A stretch of 64,000 nucleotides of DNA from positions 1 through 64,000 of the forward strand of contig NZ_JALMDK010000019.1 in the NCBI RefSeq assembly GCF_023094165.1, written 5' to 3'. Position numbers and translations under genes: made by a program. How positions within the stretch are numbered: the stretch's first letter is position 1; each line of letters starts with the position of its first letter. Of the stretch, positions 10,101-18,145 are shown one piece after another. The notes under the pieces were generated by a model that did not search any database, was not told the DNA's origin, and saw only the letters and a program-made list of their open reading frames with translations. Source of the DNA: Crossiella sp. S99.2 (GTDB lineage Bacteria > Actinomycetota > Actinomycetes > Mycobacteriales > Pseudonocardiaceae).

Positions 10101-11320
10101 GCTCGGCGCTCGGCGGGATCATCAAGGACCGGCAGACGCTGTTCGACTGGGCCTTCGACACCTCCTCGGCGATCCACCGGCTGCCCCGGTGCACCAGCGC
10201 CCCGCACTCCGGGTGCGTGCCGCAGAACCTGGGCACCTTCGCCGAGGTGTGGCGGGACGAGGTGCTCGCCGCGGGCACGGATCCGGTCAACCACCCACCC
10301 GGCCGGAGCATCGCGGGCTGGATCGGCTTCGCCAACACCAATCTGGACCGGCCGACTGACAACCGGCGACCCGCGCACTTCGACAACGACAACCGCTACA
10401 AGCTCAAGAGCAAGACCGTGGTGTCCTTCGTCGCCGACGACACCGGGAAGATCGTGCCCGGCAGCGAGTCGGTGCGGTATGAGAATCGCAGCGGCATCAC
10501 CCACCTGCCGAAGTTCCTGCTGAACCTGGTGACCGACCTCAACCGCGCCTACGGCACGGCCGTGCCGGACTTGCGGTACAGCATGCCGGACCTGCTGGTG
10601 CACGACGGGGTGTGGCGCACCGTCGACCCGCTGGCCACCGGCGGCATGCCGGGCAGGGCGTTCCACCACATCGGCATCGCGCCCAGGCTGGTGGACCTCG
10701 ATCCGGCCGCGGGCAACGGCAGCGAATGTGTGCAGACCCTGGGCACCGCGGGCGGCATGATCGCCTACCGGCCGATGCTCAGCCAGTCCGGGCCAACCAC
10801 CGCCATGCGCAACTGGATGTCCACTGTGGACACCAACGTCCGGGTGCCCGACCCGGTCAAGGAGCTGGTCCGCCAGTCCTACAGCACGTTCTTCGCCAAC
10901 GACGGCGTGGCGGGCCTGGGCTCCAGCCCGTTCACCCAGGCGGCGCCGATCTGGCAGGAACTCAGCTTCCTCGCCTGTGCGGACGGGATCATCAGGAAGG
11001 CCAAACCGGAGGTGCCGGTGCTGACCGCGAGCTTCATGCCGGACCAGTACCTCTACCACAACGGCCTGGCCATCGACCGCGACGGCAACCGGGTCAACGG
11101 GGCCGCCCCGGTGCTCAAGGGGGACTTCCAGAACTTCAGCTCGCTGCCCAACGACATCAGCGACAACGCCTACCGGGCGTGCGGCGCGGCCAAACCCGAA
11201 CGCACGGGCAACCCGTGGCAGATCAGCGCGAGTCCGGATCCCGGGATCAACCCGACCCGCGCGTTCTTCTGCCGCACCCACGGCATCCCCGCCGATCCGG
11301 CGCACTCCAGCAACCACTAG
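7139..11320 (+). CDS. Large secreted protein with transglycosylase-like and golvesin-like domains
   Basis: This 1393-residue exported protein has a signal peptide (1-34), then an N-terminal region of about 350 residues resembling a beta-propeller by its repeated strands. A lytic-transglycosylase-like domain follows at about 400-640: AQESNLWQA holds the candidate catalytic Glu477, GYGVTQVTDGM matches the GLMQ-type motif, and VWAYNSG matches the late AYNAG-like motif. A Cys-rich linker leads to a golvesin/Xly-type domain at about 817-960 (GGFGGHFWF, RWVSLGTYQF, IAFDAVAFVP). The last 430 residues match nothing I know. The next gene is a paralogue up to the golvesin domain. A role in peptidoglycan remodelling is likely but inferred. 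The GTG start has AGAGAGGAAG upstream. Confidence 0.8.
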   Translation: MRRRRWQAPVVVLATVVATVPMGLAPPTAAAAPAAPAQAAVAEERRTELLGRDWRASRDRAVTTTGDQHGLHLLVAEESNGYRWRTAASLREPGLEADQWIGNACVTASGDRAVVAYAPRTFTNRAELFDRGAFTAVVDLRTGAVARLRARSSLAYFSPSCGAGEQAVLTQAGDEDLGRTRLLRVDAAKAAVLAPIEVPGQLTSAVPTEQGIVAADSGAVVRVDEKGHRHFLAATAGVPFKLAADGAGGVVYLERVGQDQVAARRVDQARRSVTTVESGGLTALDVTSGRGGQVFVTGAAKAKTVQGVQVLAVPAGAQPSTRGGLAVTSVKGETADPRARVPSRAPQAVTLSATSLRTGMAIEFRAQPEHLPPPEQPAAASPAATAAGDPHDPADTADRFCSVARNNPRDQAMQPRPRQVEWAVNQAVRGALMVQRPGNWKNLGMPGYQPQALFPPILLVEGTHVPAQVMLGIAAQESNLWQAGRYAVPGVTANPLIGNYYGIDYYNGDPADDWTIDFSKADCGYGVTQVTDGMRLAGRTKPGEVALPYQTQRAVALDFAANIAAGLRILQAKWNQVASAGLKVNNGDSAKLENWFFAVWAYNSGFYPNKGDGSPWGLGWLNNPANPKYPANRAPFLEYTYEDAKNPQRWPYPEKVLGWAGHPVEIIDTPGNLVAGFRPAWWNGDATTGPANRRAVKPPVNQFCDPSNQCHPERPRVTPNAPEVVGEPAGPCYHQNGAGQYDLKCWYHQSNTWKADCAYSCGNELLRFDPGYAYQEDVASYPPTCDLRGLPQGALIVDDVPDGTPSVRPDCARPWTNAGTFTLSYQNDASGRQPGKIDTHQIGGGFGGHFWFTHARTPGMEGGKLETKATWRLGQPRTGPMKIMVALPDHGAHTNLARYQITGADGPRVKVTAQPGAGNRWVSLGTYQFSGAHPAVTLSSVTEDGDGVRDIAFDAVAFVPINGTYREESVEAVAIFDENQNIDTPFPGSALGGIIKDRQTLFDWAFDTSSAIHRLPRCTSAPHSGCVPQNLGTFAEVWRDEVLAAGTDPVNHPPGRSIAGWIGFANTNLDRPTDNRRPAHFDNDNRYKLKSKTVVSFVADDTGKIVPGSESVRYENRSGITHLPKFLLNLVTDLNRAYGTAVPDLRYSMPDLLVHDGVWRTVDPLATGGMPGRAFHHIGIAPRLVDLDPAAGNGSECVQTLGTAGGMIAYRPMLSQSGPTTAMRNWMSTVDTNVRVPDPVKELVRQSYSTFFANDGVAGLGSSPFTQAAPIWQELSFLACADGIIRKAKPEVPVLTASFMPDQYLYHNGLAIDRDGNRVNGAAPVLKGDFQNFSSLPNDISDNAYRACGAAKPERTGNPWQISASPDPGINPTRAFFCRTHGIPADPAHSSNH
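10820..10830. repeat. First copy of the dispersed palindrome TCCACWGTGGA
   Basis: TCCACTGTGGA and its reverse complement TCCACAGTGGA occur exactly at 10820, 12352, 17123, 26872, 33310, 45298, 47855, 51554, 55357 and 60499 (start positions, each 11 bases). All ten lie inside genes. Seven are read in frame as Ser-Thr-Val-Asp with ACT or ACA for Thr, although ACC dominates elsewhere. Near copies with one or two changes are at 16327, 17861, 18553 and 37642. Function unknown; candidates are a methylation or restriction site, or a protein-binding chromosomal motif. Confidence 0.75.
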
Positions 11321-11328
11321 GGGGATCG

Positions 11329-14300
11329 ATGAGCAGAAGACGGATGAGATGCGCCGCACTGGTGCTGGCGCTGCTTGGTTCCTTCAGCACGGCCGCGGTG
11401 GCCACCGCGGCCACCGAAAAGCAGACCAGGGACGGTGTTTTCGGACCGGACTGGCAGAAATCGGGCGACCGCCTGTGGACCACCACCGGTGACGCCGACG
11501 GGTTCCACGTGCTGGTCGCGGATGCCGCGCAGGACTACGGCTGGCGCACCGCGGCCACGCTGTCCCGTCCCGGCATGGACACCGACCGGTGGATCGGCAA
11601 CGCCTGCCTGAGCGCATCGGGCAGGCACGCGGTGGTGGTGTACGCGCCGCGCGCCTTCGCCTCCGACGAGCAGCTCTTCGCCAGGGGCGGCTACACCGCG
11701 GTGGTCGATCTGGACACCGGGCAGGTCCGTGACCTGCCGGTGCGCACCACCCTGGCCTACTTCAACCCCGGCTGCGGCGCGGCCGACACCGTGGCACTGA
11801 CCCAGGCGGGGGAGAACGACCTCGGCCGGACCAGGGTCATCACCGTGGAAGCCGCCACCGGCAAGGAACGCGGCCGGGTCGAGATCCCCGGCCAGGCAAC
11901 CTCCGCGGTGCCGGCAGGCGACTCCCTGGTGATCGCCAGCGCCGGACAGCTGGAACGGGTGGCGCCCACCGGGGTGCGCACCCGGATCGCCCCCAGCAAG
12001 GGGGTGGCGCACCGGTTGATCCCCGACGCCGGGGGCGGGGTGGTCTTCACCGACCTGGACGGCACGACCAGCCGGGTGCGGCGGTTCGCGGGCAAGGACA
12101 CGACCACGCTGGCCACCGGCGCCCTCGGCGAGGTCGGCACCACCGCAGGCGCCGGAGGCCGAGTTTTCATCCACGGCGGGGCCAAGGCGGTTGACGCGTT
12201 GCCGCCGTCGGTCACCGCGGTGGCCGCGCCCGCGCAGGCCCAGGTGTCCACGCTGGGGCGGACCGCGGTCACCGGGCTGAGCGCGGTGGCCGGTCAGCCC
12301 GCGCGGATCCAGCTCGACGTGACCGGCACCGGCAGCGGGAAGTCCGTTCAGTCCACTGTGGACAAGAAGGTGGCCGGGGGACGAGCGAAGCCCGCGGCGG
12401 CCAACGGTTCCGCTCCGGCCGCCCCGGCCGCCCAGTCCTCCTCGATCGATGACGGGGCGGTGTGCTCGGTGCTGCGCAACGACCCCCACCTCCAGGTGTA
12501 CCAGCCCTCGCCCCGGCAGGTGGAGTGGGCGGTGGACTACGCGGTGGTGTCCGAACTGAAGGTGCTGCGCCCGCCGGACTGGAAGGGCAACGGCCTCGGC
12601 GCGTACCGGCCGCAGGACTTCTTCCCGCTGCCCGCGCTGCGCAACGGCGGCCGCGTTCCGGCGCAGGTGCTGCTCGGGGTGCTCGGCCAGGAGTCCAACC
12701 TGTGGCAGGCCAAGCGGCACGTGCTGCCCGGCCAGACCGGCAATCCGTTGGTGGGCAACTACTACGGCGTGGACTACTACAACGAATCCGAGGCCGACGA
12801 CTGGACGATCCGGTGGGACAAGGCCGACTGCGGCTACGGGGTCGGCCAGGTCACCGACGGCATGCGGCAGCCGGGCAAACCGCATCCGAACAAGCCGAAC
12901 GACAAGCCCCGCCCGCCCGCCCACCAGATGGCGATCGCGACCGACTACGCGGCCAACATCGCCGCCTCGCTGCAGATCCTGGTGGCCAAGTGGAACGAGC
13001 TGCAGGCCGCCGGGATCACGGTGAACAACAACGATCCGGCCAAGCCGGAGAACTGGTTCTACGCGCTGTGGGCCTACAACTCCGGCTACCACGTGCCGGG
13101 CGAGGCAGGCACGAACGGCGCCTACGGGCTCGGCTGGGGCAACAACCCGGTCAACCCCAAGTACCCGCCGGACCGCCAGCCCTTCGGCAAGCGCCCGTCG
13201 GACTTTGCCAAGCCACAGCAGTGGCCGTACCCGGAGAAGGTGCTCGGGTTCGCCGCCAACCCGCCCTCGGGCTACGAGGCGCCGGGCATGGAGGTGCCGT
13301 TCTTCCGCGCCGCGTGGTGGGGTGGCGGGGACAGCGCGCCGCTCAACCGGGACCGGGCGAAGCCGCCCGTCCAGCAGTTCTGCGACTCCTCCAACGACTG
13401 CTTCCCGGACCGGCCGTGGGTGCCGCCCACCGCGCCGGAGGTGGTCGGCGAGCCCGCCGGGCCGTGCCACCACGTCAACGCCAGAGGGCAGCGCGATCTC
13501 AAGTGCTGGTACCACAAATCGGCCACCTGGAAGCCGGACTGCGCGGCGACCTGTGGGAACGAGTTCCTGCGCTTCGACGGCGACAGGTACCGGACCGAGG
13601 AACCCGTGCGGCGGGACTCGGCGGGCAACGCGGTGACCACGATCAGCTACCCGCCCAGGTGCGTCACCACGGGCTTGCCGGTGGACGCGCTGGTGATCGA
13701 CAACCTGCCCAACGACGTGCCGCCGGCCAGCGTGCCGGAGTGCTACCGGCCGTCCAACGCGGGTTCCTTCGAGCTGGACTTCGCCAGGGACCAGCACGGC
13801 ATGCAGCCGGGCAAGATCGACCTGCACCAGGTCGGCGGTGGGTTCGGCGCGCACTTCTGGACCAGTGAGACCAAGGTCGCCCCTCGGGACGACTCGTTGC
13901 GGATCACCGGCACCTGGGCGCTCAACCGGCGGATCGACGGGGTGGCCAAGGTCTACGCGCACATCCCGGACCACCTGGCCGTCGCCGAGGTGAAGTACGA
14001 GATCGAGACCGCCTTGGGCACGGACGTCCGCACGGTGAAGCAGGCCGACGCTGAGGGGAGCGCGCCAGGACCCAACGGCGGGGTCGTCCAGGTGCGCGGC
14101 GGCAACCGGTGGGTGCGGCTGGGCTTCTTCCAGTTCAGCAACACGCCGAAGGTCCGGTTGAGCAACATCAACGCGCTCAGCTCACGCGGCGAGGTCGCCT
14201 TCGACGCCATTGCCTTCGTCCCCGGCGCGGTGGACGACCGGCCGGATGACGTGCTGGCCGCGATCGTCAACGGGCACAGCGGGAAGTGCATGGTGGTGGA

Positions 14301-14721
14301 CAACAACTCCACCGCCGAGCGCGCCGTGGTCGAGCAGCGCGGCTGTGTGAACACCTTCACCGACCACTGGACGGTGCGCTACGACCACTACGGCGCGGCC
14401 CCCGGCGGCAACCCGCACAACTACCGCCTGATCAACCGTTCCAGCGGTAAGTGCCTCGCGGTGCCCAAGGACAAGAAGGACGTGCTGAACACGCTGGCCG
14501 TGCAGGTGGACTGCGCCAACGCCGCCTACATCACCACTTGGGGCTACGGCATCGCGGCGGGCTCGGTGCAGTACCTGCTCTCGCCCACCGGAGTGCCGAA
14601 CCGGGTGCTGGTGGTCGCCGGTGACTCGCTCAACGACGACGCACCCGCGGTCCTCGGTGAGCAGAGTGAGACCGGCCCCACGCCGGTGTCGGCGATCTGG
14701 AACGCCAGACCGGTCAGCTGA
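11329..14721 (+). CDS. Paralogue of the preceding protein, ending in a ricin-type lectin domain
   Basis: This 1130-residue secreted protein shares its N-terminal region, transglycosylase-like domain (candidate catalytic Glu455 in GQESNLWQA, then GYGVGQVTDGM and LWAYNSGY) and golvesin-like domain (about 810-965) with the gene just upstream. The unique tail of that protein is replaced by a ricin-B-type lectin domain at about 974-1128 (SGKCMVVDNNS, SSGKCLAVPKDKK). A signal peptide covers 1-29. The ATG at 11329 follows GGGGG after an 8-base gap from the previous stop, so translation is probably coupled. This looks like tandem duplication followed by C-terminal exchange. The lectin suggests sugar-polymer binding, perhaps cell wall; the substrate is not known. 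Confidence 0.82.
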   Translation: MSRRRMRCAALVLALLGSFSTAAVATAATEKQTRDGVFGPDWQKSGDRLWTTTGDADGFHVLVADAAQDYGWRTAATLSRPGMDTDRWIGNACLSASGRHAVVVYAPRAFASDEQLFARGGYTAVVDLDTGQVRDLPVRTTLAYFNPGCGAADTVALTQAGENDLGRTRVITVEAATGKERGRVEIPGQATSAVPAGDSLVIASAGQLERVAPTGVRTRIAPSKGVAHRLIPDAGGGVVFTDLDGTTSRVRRFAGKDTTTLATGALGEVGTTAGAGGRVFIHGGAKAVDALPPSVTAVAAPAQAQVSTLGRTAVTGLSAVAGQPARIQLDVTGTGSGKSVQSTVDKKVAGGRAKPAAANGSAPAAPAAQSSSIDDGAVCSVLRNDPHLQVYQPSPRQVEWAVDYAVVSELKVLRPPDWKGNGLGAYRPQDFFPLPALRNGGRVPAQVLLGVLGQESNLWQAKRHVLPGQTGNPLVGNYYGVDYYNESEADDWTIRWDKADCGYGVGQVTDGMRQPGKPHPNKPNDKPRPPAHQMAIATDYAANIAASLQILVAKWNELQAAGITVNNNDPAKPENWFYALWAYNSGYHVPGEAGTNGAYGLGWGNNPVNPKYPPDRQPFGKRPSDFAKPQQWPYPEKVLGFAANPPSGYEAPGMEVPFFRAAWWGGGDSAPLNRDRAKPPVQQFCDSSNDCFPDRPWVPPTAPEVVGEPAGPCHHVNARGQRDLKCWYHKSATWKPDCAATCGNEFLRFDGDRYRTEEPVRRDSAGNAVTTISYPPRCVTTGLPVDALVIDNLPNDVPPASVPECYRPSNAGSFELDFARDQHGMQPGKIDLHQVGGGFGAHFWTSETKVAPRDDSLRITGTWALNRRIDGVAKVYAHIPDHLAVAEVKYEIETALGTDVRTVKQADAEGSAPGPNGGVVQVRGGNRWVRLGFFQFSNTPKVRLSNINALSSRGEVAFDAIAFVPGAVDDRPDDVLAAIVNGHSGKCMVVDNNSTAERAVVEQRGCVNTFTDHWTVRYDHYGAAPGGNPHNYRLINRSSGKCLAVPKDKKDVLNTLAVQVDCANAAYITTWGYGIAAGSVQYLLSPTGVPNRVLVVAGDSLNDDAPAVLGEQSETGPTPVSAIWNARPVS

Positions 14722-14732
14722 GGTGAGCTCAG

Positions 14733-14777
14733 CCCTGTGCGCCACGCCTCGGCACGGCCGGGGAGTGGCGCACCGGG
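14733..14777 (+). terminator. Hairpin terminator after the paralogue pair
   Basis: Arms at 14733-14745 and 14765-14777 pair over 13 positions with one mismatch. The core GTGCGCCAC / GTGGCGCAC is perfect and the loop is 19 nt. It lies 11 bases past the stop of the lectin-bearing paralogue. There is no T-run, as is usual for high-GC actinomycete terminators. Confidence 0.6.
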
Positions 14778-14941
14778 CGATCCACCCGGTGAAGGCATTC
14801 GTGGCGGGTTGATCCCGGTTGGCGCCGCGGACACTGGGGCGGATGTGCGTGGTGTCGTGGGCGAGGCCTGCAACCAGTCCAGTTCCGCAAGCTGGAGTCC
14901 GGCGCGGCCATCGGAAAAGCGCTGCTGGCGGGCGGGAAACG

Positions 14942-15250
14942 CTAGACCGGGTACAGCAGCGCACGGGACTCCCGGAACACCTCCTGGCCCACCGAGGCCC
15001 AGCCCTCCCGGAAGTCGGCGGGCACAGACGCGATGACGAAAGCGTGTGCGTGGCCGCGCATATACGCCTTCGCGTGGTCCAGTACGGCGTGCCACTCGCT
15101 TATGGTCAGGTGGGTGTGGATCAGCGGGAAGATGTCGCTTTCCTCTTCGTAGCGGGGTTCGTCGATGGTGGCGGAGACGCGCAGCGACTCGCCGCCGAGC
15201 TGCGCGCACTCCGAGTGGCACGCCGCCTGACCGACCGCGCAAAGCGGTGA
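14942..15250 (-). pseudogene. 5'-truncated gene fragment of unknown family
   Basis: The minus strand reads as convincing protein to a TAG at 14944-14942, ending in FREGWASVGQEVFRESRALL-YPV, with clear third-position G/C bias over at least 75 codons (core: ATIDEPRYEEESDIFPLIHT). Upstream the frame runs to a stop near 15264, and I find no ATG, GTG or TTG in between, so no intact start remains. Either the 5' end was lost or a frameshift near 15200 displaced it: another frame carries a GTG in the same stretch. I do not recognise the family. Apart from this fragment and the terminator, I see nothing else in the gap 14722-15404. Confidence 0.5.
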
Positions 15251-15404
15251 TCGTGGGGCTCAGTGTCGACGGGCCAGTCCAGGGGGAGTTGCCCGTCGCA
15301 GCCTGGCGATCAGGATGCTGGATAGCTGTCGAGCATTGAGGCGTCAGCGTCCCGCCTGGACTGCTGCTGCCGCAGGCTGCCGCAGACGCCGGGACTGCCG
15401 GTGG

Positions 15405-16124
15405 TCAGGACAACCGGCGGCTGATGGTCGCCGCCGCCGCGAGCACCAGCTCCGCCGTGCGGGGCTCGTCGAGCGGACCCAGTGCGACGACCCCGATGGC
15501 GGACTCCGGCGCCGCCCCGGTGACCGGGATCGCCGAGGCCAGGCCCCAGATCCCGTTCTCCAGCTCGCCGTAGCTCGTGGCGTAGCCCAGTTCGCGGGCG
15601 CGGCTGATCTCCACGCGCTCGTCCGGCTGCGGCGCGCGGGCGCCCAGGATCGCCAGGCCGCCCGCGCCGCGGTCTACCCGGTGGCGCAGGCCGACCGGGT
15701 AGGCGACGTGGGCCTGGCTGCGCACGGGTTCCACCACGGCCACGCTCACCGCCTCATCGCCGTCGAGCACGGCGACGAACGCGGTGGCGCCGGTGTGCTC
15801 CACCAGGCTGCGCAACTCGGGCCGGGCCAGTTCCTGCAGCGCCGGGCGCACCGCGCCGAACAGGCCGAGCGCGCCGAGTCCCATCTCGTAGCGCCCGTCC
15901 GCGGACTGGCTCACCAGTCCGTGCGCCGACAACGTGCCGAGTAGCCGGTAGGCCACGGTGCGGTGCACCCCGACCGCGCGGGCCAGTTCGGTGACGGTGA
16001 GTCCGCCGGGGGTGCGGGCGACCTCCTTCAACAGCCGGATGCCGTTGTCCAAGGTCTTCGACCCGGCGGCCGGCGGCGAGGTCTCCGCGGCGGCGCGCGG
16101 GCCCGCTCCTACTGGCGGCGTCAT
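15405..16124 (-). CDS. IclR-family regulator of the homogentisate genes
   Basis: This 239-residue protein has an N-terminal winged HTH at about 20-80 (LTVTELARAVGVHRTVAYRL) and a C-terminal IclR effector domain (about 95-235, with VAYPVGLRHRVDRGAGGLAI). Effector domains of this type bind small aromatic acids. The ATG at 16124 follows GGAAGG and gives the usual family length; an upstream start would add 17 unlikely residues. The gene is divergent from the membrane protein and hmgA, and a perfect palindrome lies in the shared promoter region, so it most likely controls homogentisate breakdown. Effector and sign of control are inferred. Confidence 0.88.
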   Translation of the reverse strand: MTPPVGAGPRAAAETSPPAAGSKTLDNGIRLLKEVARTPGGLTVTELARAVGVHRTVAYRLLGTLSAHGLVSQSADGRYEMGLGALGLFGAVRPALQELARPELRSLVEHTGATAFVAVLDGDEAVSVAVVEPVRSQAHVAYPVGLRHRVDRGAGGLAILGARAPQPDERVEISRARELGYATSYGELENGIWGLASAIPVTGAAPESAIGVVALGPLDEPRTAELVLAAAATISRRLS

Positions 16125-16251
16125 CCACCCACCTTCCTGAAGTCCGCAACCGGACATACCGGTTCCTACCTGCACGGTACCCGGGTGGCCTGCGTCGTCC
16201 TGGACCCGCTCGCTTGACCGGATTGCCGGGGTGACCTAGCTTCGCACACAG

Positions 16252-16290
16252 TGGTGCGCTATTCGCACCATGGGAGCGAATAGCGCACCA
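16252..16290. promoter_or_regulatory. Perfect 15-bp inverted-repeat operator
   Basis: TGGTGCGCTATTCGC (16252-16266) and its exact reverse complement (16276-16290) flank a 9-bp spacer. The element sits between the divergent iclR gene and the homogentisate operon, 43 bp before the first start codon of the operon. Position and symmetry mark it as the binding site of the neighbouring IclR regulator, whose family binds palindromes of this scale. Confidence 0.75.
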
Positions 16291-16332
16291 TCTGGAATTG
16301 GGCGCCGCCCCTGTCCACAAAGGAGCTTCACT

Positions 16333-16887
16333 GTGGAGAACAACGTCGAGAGCCGATCGGTCAACGGGGGTGCGGTGCGCTCCTGGCGACTCTGGGCCAC
16401 CCGGCACCGCGTTGCCGCCGCCCTGCTCGCCGGCCTGGTGGCAACCCATGTCGCCACCATCATCGGCTACTGGTTTCAGGGAGTCGGGCTGTCCCGGCTC
16501 GACTGGAACTCGGCCAACGGCTTCGTCTACACCCCATTCGGTTCCGCCATCGAGAAGTTCGTCATCGGCGGCGTGTTCCACTACCTCGACGGCATCGTGT
16601 TCGCGGTGGTCTTCGCCTGCGCGCTGCACCCGCTACTGCCTTGGCGTAACACGCAGTTCGGCAACCTGGCCAAGGGGCTGACGCTCGGCACGGCATTGGC
16701 CGTGGTCAGCGTCGCGTTCATGACACCCTACGTCTACGCGCCCGCCCGCGGCGCCGAGGCCGGCTTCCTCAGCCTCGATCTCGGCTGGAAGTACATCGTC
16801 GCGGTCTTCGTGTGGCACTGGATCTACGGCCTGCACCTCGCGCTCGTGTACAACCCGCTCCCCGATGACGAGCTGTCGCGCGGCTGA
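16333..16887 (+). CDS. Integral membrane protein of the homogentisate operon
   Basis: This 184-residue protein has four predicted transmembrane segments (around VAAALLAGLVATHVATIIGY, GIVFAVVFACALHPLL, GLTLGTALAVVSVAFM and YIVAVFVWHWIYGLHLALVY). I do not recognise a characterised family. The GTG at 16333 is supported by AAAGGAG just upstream; longer starts run into the operator. It is the first gene after the palindrome, and hmgA begins 46 bp downstream. A role in aromatic-acid uptake or efflux fits the context but is a guess. It is too small for a typical major-facilitator transporter. Confidence 0.75.
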   Translation: MENNVESRSVNGGAVRSWRLWATRHRVAAALLAGLVATHVATIIGYWFQGVGLSRLDWNSANGFVYTPFGSAIEKFVIGGVFHYLDGIVFAVVFACALHPLLPWRNTQFGNLAKGLTLGTALAVVSVAFMTPYVYAPARGAEAGFLSLDLGWKYIVAVFVWHWIYGLHLALVYNPLPDDELSRG

Positions 16888-16933
16888 CCGCGTTTCCGCA
16901 CTCCTCGATCGGTTCTGACTGGAAGGAGCAACC

Positions 16934-18145
16934 GTGCCGCACTACCGCACTGTCGGCGAGGTGCCACCCAAGCGCCACACCCAGTTCCGCGCCCCGGACG
17001 GGCGGCTCTACCACGAGGAACTGGTGGGGGAGGAGGGCTTCTCCTCGGACTCCTCGCTGCTGTACCACAAGGAAATCCCGTCCGCGATCGTCGACGCCAG
17101 CACCTGGTCGCTGCCCGATCTGTCCACTGTGGACAATCATCCGTTGCGGCCGCGGCACCTCCAGTCGCACTCGCTGTTCGCCGATCCCGCCGCGTGCAAC
17201 GTGGACCTGGTCAACGGACGCAGGCTGCTGCTTGGCAACAGCGACGTGCGCCTCTCCTACGTGGTCGCCGAGGCGGATTCTCCGTTGTACCGCAACGGGC
17301 TGGGCGACGAGTGCGTGTACATCGAGTTCGGCACCGCGATCATGGAATCGGTGTTCGGCTCGCTGGCGGTCGGACCGGGCGACTACGTCATCGTGCCCAC
17401 GGCCACCACGCACCGGTGGCTGCCGACCGGCGACACACCCGTGCGCGCGTACTGCATCGAGGCGAACAGTCACATCGTGCCGCCCAAGCGGTACCTGTCG
17501 AGGTTCGGCCAGTTACTCGAACACGCGCCCTACTGCGAGCGCGACCTGCGCGCCCCGGCGGAACCGCTGACGCGGACCGGCGAGCACGTCAAGGTCTACC
17601 TCAAGCACCGCGGCAGCGTGCCCGGCGGCATCGTGGGCACGGTGCTGACCTACCCGACCCATCCTTTCGACGTGGTGGGCTGGGACGGCTGCCTCTACCC
17701 GTACGCCTTCAACATCGCCGACTTCGAGCCGATCACCGGGCGGGTGCACCAGCCGCCGCCGGTGCACCAGGTGTTCGAGGGCCACAACTTCGTGGTGTGC
17801 AACTTCGTGCCACGCAAGGTGGACTACCACCCGCTGGCCGTTCCGGTGCCCTACTACCACTCCAATGTGGACTCCGATGAGGTGATGTTCTACTGCGGCG
17901 GCGACTACGAGGCGCGCAAGGGTTCGGGGATCGGCCAGGGTTCGATCTCGTTGCACCCCGGCGGGCACGCGCACGGACCGGGGCCCGGTACGCCGGAGGC
18001 GAGTCTGGGCGCGGAGTTCTTCGACGAGCTGGCGGTCATGGTCGACACCTTCCGCCCGCTCGGACTGGGTGAGGGCGCCCTCGACTGCGAGGATCCGGCC
18101 TACGCGTGGTCCTGGAACGCCCGTCGGGACGGCGGTGCCGAGTGA
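16934..18145 (+). CDS. hmgA: Homogentisate 1,2-dioxygenase
   Basis: This 403-residue Fe(II) enzyme opens the ring of homogentisate to maleylacetoacetate in tyrosine and phenylalanine breakdown. Hallmarks of the family are the cupin core VGPGDYVIVPTATTHRW, the metal-site region PVPYYHSNVDSDEVMFYCGG and the active-site segment SLHPGGHAHGPGPG. The protein is slightly shorter than many bacterial HmgA proteins (about 430-440 residues). The GTG start has AAGGAG upstream. Its stop overlaps the next start (GTGA), so the two genes are translationally coupled. Confidence 0.95.
   Translation: MPHYRTVGEVPPKRHTQFRAPDGRLYHEELVGEEGFSSDSSLLYHKEIPSAIVDASTWSLPDLSTVDNHPLRPRHLQSHSLFADPAACNVDLVNGRRLLLGNSDVRLSYVVAEADSPLYRNGLGDECVYIEFGTAIMESVFGSLAVGPGDYVIVPTATTHRWLPTGDTPVRAYCIEANSHIVPPKRYLSRFGQLLEHAPYCERDLRAPAEPLTRTGEHVKVYLKHRGSVPGGIVGTVLTYPTHPFDVVGWDGCLYPYAFNIADFEPITGRVHQPPPVHQVFEGHNFVVCNFVPRKVDYHPLAVPVPYYHSNVDSDEVMFYCGGDYEARKGSGIGQGSISLHPGGHAHGPGPGTPEASLGAEFFDELAVMVDTFRPLGLGEGALDCEDPAYAWSWNARRDGGAE

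Noticed and set aside
7073..11359. A 1428-codon open frame on the minus strand opposite the large secreted protein gene
   Set aside because: It is an antisense shadow caused by high GC. The plus strand has a signal peptide, domain motifs and a ribosome site; the minus translation is rich in Val, Gly, Arg and His with no domains. The same holds for the 885-codon frame at 11317-13974.
14819..15250. Plus-strand frame of 143 codons in the gap after the paralogue pair
   Set aside because: The minus strand in the same place has much better codon bias and protein-like sequence, so the plus frame is a shadow of the gene fragment.
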